DNA of 9,188 nucleotides from JBBAGE01 sp041655055 (lineage in GTDB: Bacteria > Pseudomonadota > Alphaproteobacteria > Rhodobacterales > Rhodobacteraceae): contig JBBAGE010000100.1 in assembly GCA_041655055.1 (NCBI GenBank), forward strand, positions 1 to 9,188. The letters are read 5' to 3'. The notes under the pieces are model-generated. The model saw nothing but the letters and a program-made list of their open reading frames with translations. It was not told the origin of the DNA and did not search any database. Shown piece by piece: positions 1 through 6,570 of the stretch (position 1 is the first letter of the stretch; every line of letters starts with the position of its first letter). A program made the position numbers and the translations under genes.

Positions 1-378
1 GGGATCAGCGCCTTCCTGCGGGGCGGAAACGGCGGCGGCAATATCGCGACGGTTGCAGGTGCAGGGATAGATCAGCTCCTTATCCCAAAGCATTTCAATG
101 GCTTGGCGATATACATTCAACCGATCCGATTGCCGCATCACCGGCTCGGCCCAAGTCAGCCCGAGCCAGTGCAGAGCCTCATAGATCGCGCCTTCCCATT
201 CGGGCCGTGATCGCGACCGGTCGATATCTTCGATCCGCAGCAAAAACACCCCGCCCGCATCGCGCGCCATATCATGCGCCTTGATCGCCGAAAACGCATG
301 GCCAAGATGCAGCGGCCCCGTGGGGCTTGGCGCAAAGCGGGTGACGATCCCGTCAGCTTTGCCCTGCAAGCCATTCAT
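1..378 (-). CDS. gluQ: Glutamyl-Q tRNA(Asp) synthetase, N-terminal part (cut by window edge)
   Basis: GluQRS activates glutamate and attaches it to the queuosine base at position 34 of tRNA(Asp). It is a paralogue of the glutamyl-tRNA synthetase catalytic core that lacks the anticodon-binding domain. The frame is open from ATG at 378 to base 1, giving 126 residues; the family is usually about 280-300. Residues 14-30 carry the class I synthetase signature FAPSPTGPLHLGHAF with a HLGH version of the HIGH motif at 24-27. LRIEDIDRSR at 47-56 and the YPCTCNR segment at 104-110 (C106 and C108, the first half of the family zinc site) separate it from true GltX. The start lies 26 bases inside trmFO, so the two are probably translationally coupled; the region before it has only a weak GAAAG-like ribosome site. 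The KMSKS-like loop and the rest of the zinc site lie outside the window. Confidence 0.93.
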   Translation of the reverse strand, partial: MNGLQGKADGIVTRFAPSPTGPLHLGHAFSAIKAHDMARDAGGVFLLRIEDIDRSRSRPEWEGAIYEALHWLGLTWAEPVMRQSDRLNVYRQAIEMLWDKELIYPCTCNRRDIAAAVSAPQEGADP

Positions 379-1696
379 TGAAATCAGCTTTCGCGCGATC
401 GGTATAGGCCTTGTAGCGATCCTTGCGGCCGCGTCGCCCGCCGCGCAATCCTTCGTTCGGGGGGAAAAGTCCGAAATTCACGTTCATCGGCTGAAAGGTT
501 TTGGCATCGGCCCCGCCGGTGATGTGATGGATCAGCGCGCCCATGGCGGTGGTGCTGGGCGGGCCGTCGATCGGTTTGCCCAGCAGTTCCGCCGCCGCCA
601 ACCGCCCCGCCAGCAACCCCATGGCCGAGGATTCCACATAACCTTCGACCCCGGTGACCTGGCCGGCAAAGCGAATATTCGGACGGCTGCGCAGGCGCAT
701 CTGCGCATCCAAAAGCGAGGGTGAATTCAAAAATGTGTTGCGGTGAATGCCACCCAGCCGAGCGAACGTCGCATTTTCCAGCCCCGGAATCATCCTGAAA
801 ACATCGGTTTGCGCGCCATACTTCATCTTGGTCTGAAAGCCGACCATATTATAAAGCGTGCCGAGCGCATTATCACGGCGCAGTTGCACAACCGCATAGG
901 GTTTTTCCTCGGGGCGATGCGCATTGGTCAGCCCCACCGGCTTCATCGGCCCATGACGCAAAGTTTCGCGGCCACGTTCGGCCATGACCTCGATCGGCAG
1001 ACAGCCGTCGAAATAGCCGGCGGTTTCACCTTCGCGAAACTCGGTCTTGTCGGCGGCCAGAAGCGCGTCGATAAAGGCCTCGTATTGATCGCGATTCATC
1101 GGGCAATTGATATAGGCGCGCCGTTCTTCGTCGGTATCGCCCTTGTCATAGCGCGATTGGCGCCATGTGACAGATTCGTCGATCGTATCGGCATAGATTA
1201 TCGGCGCGATGGCATCGAAAAAGGCCAGGCGTTCGGCCCCGGTTTCCTGCGCAATCGCGGCACCAAGCGCGGGTGAGGTCAGCGGCCCGGTGGCAAAAAT
1301 CCAATGACCTTCATCGGGCAAGCTGCTGATTTCGCCGGGCATTATCTCGATACGCGGATGCGCGCGCAGCCGGTCGGTGACGCTTTGCGAAAACTGATCG
1401 CGGTCAATGGCAAGCGCACCGCCCGCCGGCAGGCGATGCTGATCGGCCATCGCGATGATCAGCCCGCCGGCGGCGCGCATTTCCCAATGCAAAAGCCCCA
1501 CGGCATTCTGTTCGCTATCATCCGAGCGGAACGAGTTGGAGCAGACCATTTCAGCAAAATTGCCGGTGCGATGCGCGAAAGTGCCCACGTCAGGCCGCAT
1601 TTCATGCAAGATGACGTGAATTCCCGCCTCGGCAGCCTGCCAGGCGGCCTCAGACCCCGCCATGCCGCCGCCGACGATATGAAGTTTCTGTGTCAT
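353..1696 (-). CDS. trmFO: Folate/FAD-dependent tRNA (uracil-54-C5)-methyltransferase TrmFO
   Basis: TrmFO makes 5-methyluridine at position 54 of the tRNA T-loop, using methylenetetrahydrofolate as carbon donor and FADH2 as reductant, unlike SAM-dependent TrmA. The 447-residue protein has the usual length. An FAD dinucleotide-binding motif GGGMAGSEAAW lies at residues 9-19. C52 in VCSNSF and C232 in YFDGCLPIE match the two functional cysteines known from the B. subtilis enzyme (Cys53 and the nucleophile Cys226). A C-terminal flavin-site segment, FAGQVTGVEGYVESSAMG, covers 343-360, and the NFGLFPP motif is at 407-413. The start lies 6 bases after the gyrA stop; its AAGG ribosome site overlaps that stop codon, which argues for coupled translation. 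Its 3' end overlaps gluQRS by 26 bases. The older name is gid. The MnmG/GidA family is related but longer, about 620 residues. Confidence 0.96.
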   Translation of the reverse strand: MTQKLHIVGGGMAGSEAAWQAAEAGIHVILHEMRPDVGTFAHRTGNFAEMVCSNSFRSDDSEQNAVGLLHWEMRAAGGLIIAMADQHRLPAGGALAIDRDQFSQSVTDRLRAHPRIEIMPGEISSLPDEGHWIFATGPLTSPALGAAIAQETGAERLAFFDAIAPIIYADTIDESVTWRQSRYDKGDTDEERRAYINCPMNRDQYEAFIDALLAADKTEFREGETAGYFDGCLPIEVMAERGRETLRHGPMKPVGLTNAHRPEEKPYAVVQLRRDNALGTLYNMVGFQTKMKYGAQTDVFRMIPGLENATFARLGGIHRNTFLNSPSLLDAQMRLRSRPNIRFAGQVTGVEGYVESSAMGLLAGRLAAAELLGKPIDGPPSTTAMGALIHHITGGADAKTFQPMNVNFGLFPPNEGLRGGRRGRKDRYKAYTDRAKADFNEWLAGQS

Positions 1697-1702
1697 GGCG
1701 CC

Positions 1703-4435
1703 TTATACCGCGTCGGGGGGCGTGCCGCCAGCGTCGTCCTCGTCGCCTTTTTCGGCCACCCAGGCGACCGAGACCACTTTTTCGGCGCGGGCAGTGTCAA
1801 ACACTTTGACGCCGCCAGCGCTGCGCGAGCGGAAAGAGATGCCTTCGACAGGGCAGCGGATCGATTGGCCGGTCGATGTTGCCAGCATGATCTGATCGTC
1901 GATCGACACCGGGAACGAGGCCACCAACGCGCCGCCGCGCATCGCGCGGTCCATTGCGGCCACGCCCTGACCGCCGCGCCCGCGCACGGGGTAATCGTGG
2001 GACGAGCTGAGTTTGCCCGCGCCCGATTCCGTGATCGTCACGATCAGATCCTCGGCGGCGCGCATTTCCTCGAACCGCTCGGGGGTGATGGCGGCATCGG
2101 CCACGTCGTCTTCATCCTCGGCCCCGTCATCGAGGGCGCCGGCAAGCTGGCGGCGCATTTTGAGATAGGCGGCGCGTTCCTCGGTCGTGGCGTCAAAGTG
2201 GCGGATCACGGCCATCGAGACCACCTCATCGCCTTCGGCCAGACGCACGCCGCGCACACCGGTGGAATCGCGGCCCTTGAACACGCGCACATCGGTGGTG
2301 GGAAAGCGGATCGCGCGGCCCTGCGCGGTGACCAGCATCACATCGTCGTCTTCCGTGCAGATCCGCGCATCGACAAGTCGAACGTTTTCAGGCAGTTTCA
2401 TCGCGATCTTGCCATTGCGCATGACGTTGGTGAAATCGGAAAGCGCATTGCGCCGCACATCCCCGGCCGAGGTTGCGAAAAAGATCTGCAGATTTTCCCA
2501 TTCGGCCTCGGGGGCATCGACGGGCATGATCGCGGCGATGCCGACACCGGGCGGGATCGGCAGGATATTCACGATCGCCTTGCCTTTGGCCGTGCGCCCC
2601 CCCTGGGGCAAACGCCAGGTTTTCAGCTTGTAGACCATACCATCGGTGGTGAAAAACAGCAGTTGCGTATGGGTATTGGCGACGAAAAGCGTGGTGACGA
2701 CATCTTCGTCCTTGGTGGACATGCCCGACAGACCCTTGCCGCCGCGCCGCTGCGCGCGGAATTCGGCCAGAGGCGTGCGCTTGGCCCAGCCCGAAGCGGT
2801 AATCGTGACCACCATATCTTCGCGCTCGATCAGGTCTTCGTCGTCCATATCGCCGGCCCAATCGACGATTTCGGTGCGGCGGGGCACGGCGAATTGGGCT
2901 TTTACTTCGCGCAATTCATCGGAAATAATGCCCATGATCCGGCTGCGTGATCCCAGAATTTCCAAATATTCCCGGATGTTTGCGGCCAGTTCCTGAAGCT
3001 CGTCGGTGATTTCCTTGACGCCCATGGCGGTCAGGCGCTGCAGCCGCAATTCCAAAATGGCGCGGGCCTGCACCTCGCTGAGGTTATAGGTGCCGTCATC
3101 GTTGACCTTGTGTGACGGATCGTCGATCAACTGGATATATTCGATGATGTCATGGGCAGGCCAGCGGCGTGTCATCAGCCGCTCGCGCGCGTCGCTCGGG
3201 TCGGATGAGGCGCGGATCGTTGCCACGATTTCGTCAACATTCGACACCGCCACCGCCAACCCGCAGAGCACATGGCTGCGTTCGCGCGCGCGGCGCAATT
3301 CAAACGCAGTGCGGCGGGCCACAACTTCTTCGCGGAAGGCAATGAAATAGCGCAAGAAATTCAAAAGCGTCAATTGTTCCGGCCGCCCGCCGTTCAACGC
3401 CAGCATGTTGCAGCCAAAGCTGGTTTGCATCGCGGAAAAGCGGAACAATTGATTCAGCACGACCTCGGGCGTTGCGTCGCGTTTTAGCTCGATCACCACG
3501 CGCACACCGATCCGGTCGCTTTCATCCTGAATATGGGCGATCCCATCAAGGCGTTTGTCGCGCACCAGTTCAGCGATCTTTTCGATCATCACCGCCTTGT
3601 TTACCTGATAGGGAATTTCATCGATAACAATAGCGTAGCGATCTTTCCTTACCTGCTCGATCCGGGTCTTGGCGCGGATGATAACGCTGCCGCGCCCTTC
3701 GAGATAGGCTTTGCGCGCACCCGAACGGCCCAGAATCTGGCCACCGGTGGGGAAATCAGGGCCGGGAATGATTTCCATCATTTCTTCGGCGGAAATATCG
3801 GGATTTTCGATCATCGCCAGCGTGCCGTCGACCACCTCGCCCAGGGTATGGGGCGGGATGTTGGTCGCCATACCGACAGCAATGCCGCCCGCGCCATTGA
3901 CCAGCATGTTGGGAAAGCGCGCCGGCAGCACCACGGGTTCGCGGTCTTTGCCATCATAGTTATCTTGAAAGTCGACGGTATCCTTGTCGATATCGGTCAG
4001 CAGCGCCAGCGCGGCGCGGTCCATCCGCACTTCGGTATAGCGAAAGGCGGCCGCTTTGTCCCCGTCCATGGAACCGAAATTGCCCTGCCCATCAAGCAGC
4101 GGCAGCGACATCGAAAAAGGCTGCGTCATCCGCACCAGCGCGTCATAGATCGCGGCATCGCCGTGGGGGTGATATTTCCCCATCGTATCGGCCACCGGGC
4201 GCGAGGATTTTCGATACGGTTTGTCGTGGGTATTGCCGACTTCGTTCATCGCATAAAGAATGCGGCGGTGCACCGGTTTTAGCCCGTCGCGCAGATCGGG
4301 GATCGCGCGGCTGACGATCACGCTCATCGCGTAATCGAGATAAGAGACCTTCATTTCCTCGGCGATCGAGATCGTCGGCCCTTCGTGAATGGGGCGTTCG
4401 GGAAGGGTTTCGTCTGAATCCGGGGTATCGTTCAC
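1703..4435 (-). CDS. gyrA: DNA gyrase subunit A
   Basis: GyrA is the breakage-reunion subunit of gyrase, which with GyrB introduces negative supercoils. The 910-residue protein has a winged-helix domain with the HPHGD segment at 89-93 and catalytic Tyr133 in AAFRYTEVR. The tower and coiled-coil region runs to about 520. A beta-pinwheel C-terminal domain follows, opened by the GyrA box QRRGGKG at 562-568. The GyrA box separates it from ParC. An acidic, probably flexible insert (about 748-795, with DDGAEDEDDVAD at 769-780) interrupts the pinwheel, as in other alphaproteobacteria. Ala94 replaces the quinolone-contacting Ser83 of E. coli; Asp98 (Asp87) is kept. The codon at 4435 is GTG. I keep it because the first in-frame ATG, residue 28, would cut directly before the conserved SYLDYAMS helix. 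No strong ribosome site precedes GTG. The gene lies 97 bases after dsbB and 6 before trmFO. Confidence 0.98.
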   Translation of the reverse strand: MNDTPDSDETLPERPIHEGPTISIAEEMKVSYLDYAMSVIVSRAIPDLRDGLKPVHRRILYAMNEVGNTHDKPYRKSSRPVADTMGKYHPHGDAAIYDALVRMTQPFSMSLPLLDGQGNFGSMDGDKAAAFRYTEVRMDRAALALLTDIDKDTVDFQDNYDGKDREPVVLPARFPNMLVNGAGGIAVGMATNIPPHTLGEVVDGTLAMIENPDISAEEMMEIIPGPDFPTGGQILGRSGARKAYLEGRGSVIIRAKTRIEQVRKDRYAIVIDEIPYQVNKAVMIEKIAELVRDKRLDGIAHIQDESDRIGVRVVIELKRDATPEVVLNQLFRFSAMQTSFGCNMLALNGGRPEQLTLLNFLRYFIAFREEVVARRTAFELRRARERSHVLCGLAVAVSNVDEIVATIRASSDPSDARERLMTRRWPAHDIIEYIQLIDDPSHKVNDDGTYNLSEVQARAILELRLQRLTAMGVKEITDELQELAANIREYLEILGSRSRIMGIISDELREVKAQFAVPRRTEIVDWAGDMDDEDLIEREDMVVTITASGWAKRTPLAEFRAQRRGGKGLSGMSTKDEDVVTTLFVANTHTQLLFFTTDGMVYKLKTWRLPQGGRTAKGKAIVNILPIPPGVGIAAIMPVDAPEAEWENLQIFFATSAGDVRRNALSDFTNVMRNGKIAMKLPENVRLVDARICTEDDDVMLVTAQGRAIRFPTTDVRVFKGRDSTGVRGVRLAEGDEVVSMAVIRHFDATTEERAAYLKMRRQLAGALDDGAEDEDDVADAAITPERFEEMRAAEDLIVTITESGAGKLSSSHDYPVRGRGGQGVAAMDRAMRGGALVASFPVSIDDQIMLATSTGQSIRCPVEGISFRSRSAGGVKVFDTARAEKVVSVAWVAEKGDEDDAGGTPPDAV

Positions 4436-4533
4436 GTTATTCGCCGATCTGCTGTCACAGTCTATAAATTGTTAGCCAAACCCTATCAGATACGCGATAT
4501 GGGGTGCAATGCCTGCAGATCGCTTTGTCGGCC
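4436..4533 (-). promoter_or_regulatory. dsbB-gyrA intergenic region with a weak promoter candidate and hairpin
   Basis: This is the 98-base gap between the dsbB stop and the gyrA GTG. Read on the minus strand, TTGCAC (4509-4504) and TAGGGT (4485-4480) are spaced by 18 bases. This is a possible but weak sigma70 promoter, because the -10 element is poor. The same stretch can form an imperfect hairpin (4481-4504: CCC+TATC against GATA+GGG with one bulged T) followed on the minus strand by only TTT. That is too weak to call an intrinsic terminator. gyrA could therefore be read through from the yqaA-dsbB transcript, start here, or both. Confidence 0.3.
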
Positions 4534-5004
4534 TTAGGCGGGACGGCGGGCGGCCAGCACCCAGACGACGGCCAGCGCCAATGATGCCAACATGTTCCAG
4601 CTCGCCATCGACAGGGTCAGGAATTCCCACGCGACTTCGTCGCACATGACCACCCGATCAACGATATCCGTGCTGAGAAGATCGCTGCCCGACATGCCGC
4701 GCAGGCCGTCGCCACCGCCGCTGCATGAACTGGGCCCATCCCACCAGCGCCGCTCGACGCCGGTGTGAAACAGGCCAATCCCCGCCGTGATCAGCATCGC
4801 CAGCGCGCCCAGCCATGGCAGTGCCCTGGTTTTCCACACAAGCGCCAGCCCCCCGATCGCAATCGCCGCCGCATGGGGCCAACGTTGCCACAGGCACATT
4901 TTGCAAGGCGCATAGCCGATTATCTGAAAGCCGAATGCGCCAAGCAAAAGCGCGGCCGAACCCGCCGCCGCAAGCACGACCAAGGTGTTACGTGTCATGA
5001 TCAT
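4534..5004 (-). CDS. dsbB: Disulfide bond formation protein B (DsbB family)
   Basis: DsbB is an inner-membrane quinone oxidoreductase that reoxidises the periplasmic thiol oxidase DsbA and passes electrons to ubiquinone. The 156-residue product shows four likely membrane segments: about 8-28, 43-58, 62-80 and 130-152. Both cysteine pairs are present: C34-K-M-C37 after the first segment, and C94 and C121 in the second periplasmic loop, spaced 27 positions apart (E. coli 104 and 130, 26 apart). The chosen ATG overlaps the upstream membrane gene's stop as ATGA; GGTGGTGAG lies just before it. A second ATG two codons later (4998) is possible. The same frame is open upstream to 5268, but that part is shadow of the neighbouring gene. 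The DsbA partner is not in the window. Confidence 0.92.
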   Translation of the reverse strand: MIMTRNTLVVLAAAGSAALLLGAFGFQIIGYAPCKMCLWQRWPHAAAIAIGGLALVWKTRALPWLGALAMLITAGIGLFHTGVERRWWDGPSSCSGGGDGLRGMSGSDLLSTDIVDRVVMCDEVAWEFLTLSMASWNMLASLALAVVWVLAARRPA

Positions 5005-5579
5005 AGATATCTCACCACCGCGAATCCCCCGAGCAGAAGAATCGCAAACAGCGAGAACATCAAGCCCAGACGCTTTTCGATGAATACACGAATAGGTGCG
5101 CCAAAGTAATAAAGCAGGATCGCCACCGCGAAAAACCGCATCGCCCGCGCCGCGATCGAGGCCAGCACAAAGGCCGCGAACGGCATCGCCGTCATCCCCG
5201 ACAGAATCGTGATCACCTTGTAGGGAAAGGGGGTAACCCCCGCCATGACCACCATCCAGACGCCCCATTCGTTATAGGTGGCGGCAAAATTTTCAAACGC
5301 CTGATCCTGCCCGTAGAATTGCAACACCGGCAGACCGATGCTTTCATAAAGCCCCCAGCCGATGTAATAGCCCAAAATGCCGCCCAGGACCGACGATATG
5401 GTCGTTACCGCCGCAATCACAAATGCGCGATCCGGCCGCGCGATGATCAACGGAATCATCAGGATATCGGGCGGGATCGGAAAGAATGAGCTTTCCATGA
5501 ACGATACCACCGCCAAAGCCCAAAGCGCATTGGGATGCGCCGCCAGCGACAAGGTCCAATCATATAATCTGCGCAACAT
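5001..5579 (-). CDS. YqaA/DedA-type membrane protein (VTT/SNARE-associated domain)
   Basis: This is a 192-residue integral membrane protein of the DedA/YqaA group. Visible family marks are the acidic-proline re-entrant segment ESSFFPIPPD at 29-38, a glycine-rich membrane segment at about 53-76, the GVTPFPYKVITILSGM segment at 114-129, and R145 in AARAMRFF, the place of the conserved arginine after the second re-entrant loop. A last membrane helix covers about 172-190. Family members act in membrane homeostasis; some DedA proteins recycle undecaprenyl phosphate or move phospholipids, but the substrate of the short YqaA branch is not established, so none is assigned. The ATG has an AAGG ribosome site (plus-strand 5587-5590) at 7 bases. 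The stop overlaps the dsbB start (ATGA), so the two are probably co-translated and may share a role in the cell envelope. Confidence 0.88.
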   Translation of the reverse strand: MLRRLYDWTLSLAAHPNALWALAVVSFMESSFFPIPPDILMIPLIIARPDRAFVIAAVTTISSVLGGILGYYIGWGLYESIGLPVLQFYGQDQAFENFAATYNEWGVWMVVMAGVTPFPYKVITILSGMTAMPFAAFVLASIAARAMRFFAVAILLYYFGAPIRVFIEKRLGLMFSLFAILLLGGFAVVRYL

Positions 5580-5656
5580 GTTGGGGCCTTGCGATCATCA
5601 TTCCTGCCGCCATACGTCACGGATGCAAATGGTTCGTCAACCCCCTCTCAGGTGGA

Positions 5657-5685
5657 TTGACGGCTGCCATGCGGGGCGATAAAGG
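5657..5685 (+). promoter_or_regulatory. Sigma70-type promoter of the tRNA-Leu gene
   Basis: TTGACG (5657-5662) and TAAAGG (5680-5685) are separated by exactly 17 bases. Transcription would start near 5692, about five bases before the mature tRNA end, which fits a short-leader tRNA transcript. The TTGAC core is typical of strong alphaproteobacterial housekeeping promoters. Confidence 0.7.
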
Positions 5686-5696
5686 GACAGCAAGTG

Positions 5697-5780
5697 GCCC
5701 GAGTGGCGGAATGGTAGACGCAGGGGATTCAAAATCCCCCGCCGCAAGGCGTGAGAGTTCGAGTCTCTCCTCGGGCACCA
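5697..5780 (+). tRNA. tRNA-Leu (anticodon CAA)
   Basis: The cloverleaf can be drawn fully. The acceptor GCCCGAG (5697-5703) pairs with CTCGGGC (5770-5776), followed by discriminator A and an encoded CCA. The anticodon stem GGGGA/TCCCC closes the loop TTCAAAA, giving anticodon CAA, which reads the Leu codon TTG. A long class II variable arm (CGCCGCAAGGCGT) and the T arm GAGAG-TTCGAGT-CTCTC complete it. The long variable arm, the 84-base length and A73 agree with leucine identity. No intrinsic terminator is evident in the 21 bases before the convergent gene ends. Confidence 0.97.
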
Positions 5781-5801
5781 CTGGGTGCGCAGCCACTTGG
5801 A

Positions 5802-6392
5802 TCAGGTATTGCCAGCGGCGCGCCATGCGGCCCAGGCCTCGGGCGTATCGAGATCAGTCAGCGCATGTTGGCCGGGCAGGGGGCAAAGCTGCACAGCCTC
5901 GGATTTCAGCATATCGCGCGCGCCCTGATCGCCTTGCAATCGCACCAGATCAGGCCAAAGCCGGGCAGGAAAGATCACCGGATGGCCGGCGCGCCCGTCG
6001 GCGGTGCTGGCGCGGATGACCGAACCGGGCGCTTTGTTTGCGGCGGCGATCACATGGCGCAGGTCGGCCGCGTCGATTTCGGGCATATCGCCCAGCATCA
6101 CCAGCATGGCCGATGCCTGCGCGGGCGCGGATTGTGCCATCTTGCGCAGCGAAGCGGCCATGCCCTGTGCGTGATCGGGCACTTCGATCAACCGGGCGCC
6201 GCTGTCGGCCAATGCCGCATGGCGGGCAGGCGCGTGATTTTTGGGCGGCAGCGCCACCACCACCGGCAGGCCGGTTTCGTGCGCCACGCCCGCCAGATGC
6301 GCCAACAGTGGCAGGCCACCCACGGTTTCCAACAATTTATCCGCCCCGCGCATGCGGCGCGATAATCCTGCGGCAAGTATGGCTATGAACAT
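5802..6392 (-). CDS. MobA/MocA-like NTP transferase (probable molybdenum cofactor cytidylyltransferase type)
   Basis: This 196-residue protein has the MobA-like nucleotidyltransferase fold. It carries the NTP-binding signature LAAGLSRRM at 6-14 with K19, the metal-binding GDMP at 101-104, GRAGHPVIFP at 133-142, GDQGAR at 154-159 and a C-terminal DLDTPEAW at 180-187. The LAAG form, instead of LAGG, and the GHPVIF/GDQGAR pair resemble MocA, which transfers CMP to molybdopterin, more than the GTP-specific MobA. Other MocA-like proteins serve purine or other molybdoenzyme clusters, and no molybdoenzyme gene is nearby, so the substrate is inferred. I chose the ATG at 6392 because AAAGGGGGG sits just upstream. 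A longer frame exists to 6443 but its extra 17 residues precede that ribosome site. The gene converges on tRNA-Leu and diverges from the DAHP synthase gene. Confidence 0.85.
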   Translation of the reverse strand: MFIAILAAGLSRRMRGADKLLETVGGLPLLAHLAGVAHETGLPVVVALPPKNHAPARHAALADSGARLIEVPDHAQGMAASLRKMAQSAPAQASAMLVMLGDMPEIDAADLRHVIAAANKAPGSVIRASTADGRAGHPVIFPARLWPDLVRLQGDQGARDMLKSEAVQLCPLPGQHALTDLDTPEAWAAWRAAGNT

Positions 6393-6395
6393 GCG

Positions 6396-6404
6396 CCCCC
6401 CTTT
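6396..6404 (-). promoter_or_regulatory. Strong ribosome binding site deciding the MobA/MocA-like start
   Basis: Read on the minus strand this is AAAGGGGGG, ending 3 bases before the ATG at 6392, with the AAGGGG core about 5 bases away. It supports the shorter start over the in-frame ATG 51 bases upstream. Confidence 0.6.
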
Positions 6405-6481
6405 GCGCGTATCAGCATGCTGTGCCAAACCATGAAAATGCAACGCTCTTTTACGTTGTGGCGGGTCTGGGTTTTCGATGT

Positions 6482-6510
6482 TTGCACCTTTGGCGGCTAC
6501 GGCCTATAAG
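6482..6510 (+). promoter_or_regulatory. Sigma70-type promoter of the DAHP synthase gene
   Basis: TTGCAC (6482-6487) and TATAAG (6505-6510) are exactly 17 bases apart, predicting a transcription start near 6517 and a leader of about 54 bases. This promoter lies downstream of the in-frame ATG at 6478, so it also argues that the long version of the coding frame is not used. Confidence 0.65.
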
Positions 6511-6516
6511 GCGGGA

Positions 6517-6570
6517 CTGAAACGGCGCTGGATGTGGCAATCTGCCCCCGGCGCAATGCGGAGCAAGACG
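6517..6570 (+). promoter_or_regulatory. 5' leader of the DAHP synthase gene with a nested hairpin
   Basis: GCGCTGG (6525-6531) can pair with CCGGCGC (6548-6554), with one G-U pair. Inside it GGCA (6536-6539) pairs with TGCC (6543-6546) over a three-base loop. The ribosome site GGAG (6560-6563) starts only five bases after the hairpin and seven bases before the ATG. There is no T-run, so it is not a terminator; a role in translation control is possible but unproven. Confidence 0.35.

Noticed and set aside
1304..2950. A 548-codon open frame on the plus strand across trmFO and gyrA
   Set aside because: It lies wholly antisense to two unmistakable genes, is rich in His, Arg and Ala as expected from the reverse of GC-rich codons, and shows no family motif.
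5005..5268. N-terminal extension of the DsbB frame up to 5268
   Set aside because: The extra residues are a frame-shifted shadow of the membrane protein gene; DsbB homology begins at the ATG overlapping its stop.
5697..5801. tRNA-Leu 3' end as an integration site for a mobile element
   Set aside because: No integrase, no second copy of the tRNA 3' end and no foreign-looking genes are present; a housekeeping-type gene follows directly.
5617..5826. Minus-strand frame with a PEERLELSRLAAGDFESP stretch, and its plus-strand counterpart with MVDAGDSKSPAARRESS
   Set aside because: Both are translations of the tRNA-Leu gene, a well-known source of false hypothetical proteins.
6413..6422. Perfect 10-base palindrome CAGCATGCTG
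   Set aside because: About nine such palindromes are expected by chance in a window of this size, and it has no second copy nearby.
6410..6428. Possible sigma54 promoter (TTGGCACAGCATGCTG on the minus strand) upstream of the MobA/MocA-like gene
   Set aside because: The -24 TGGCAC part matches, but the required GC is not at ten bases after the GG, so the -12 element is missing.
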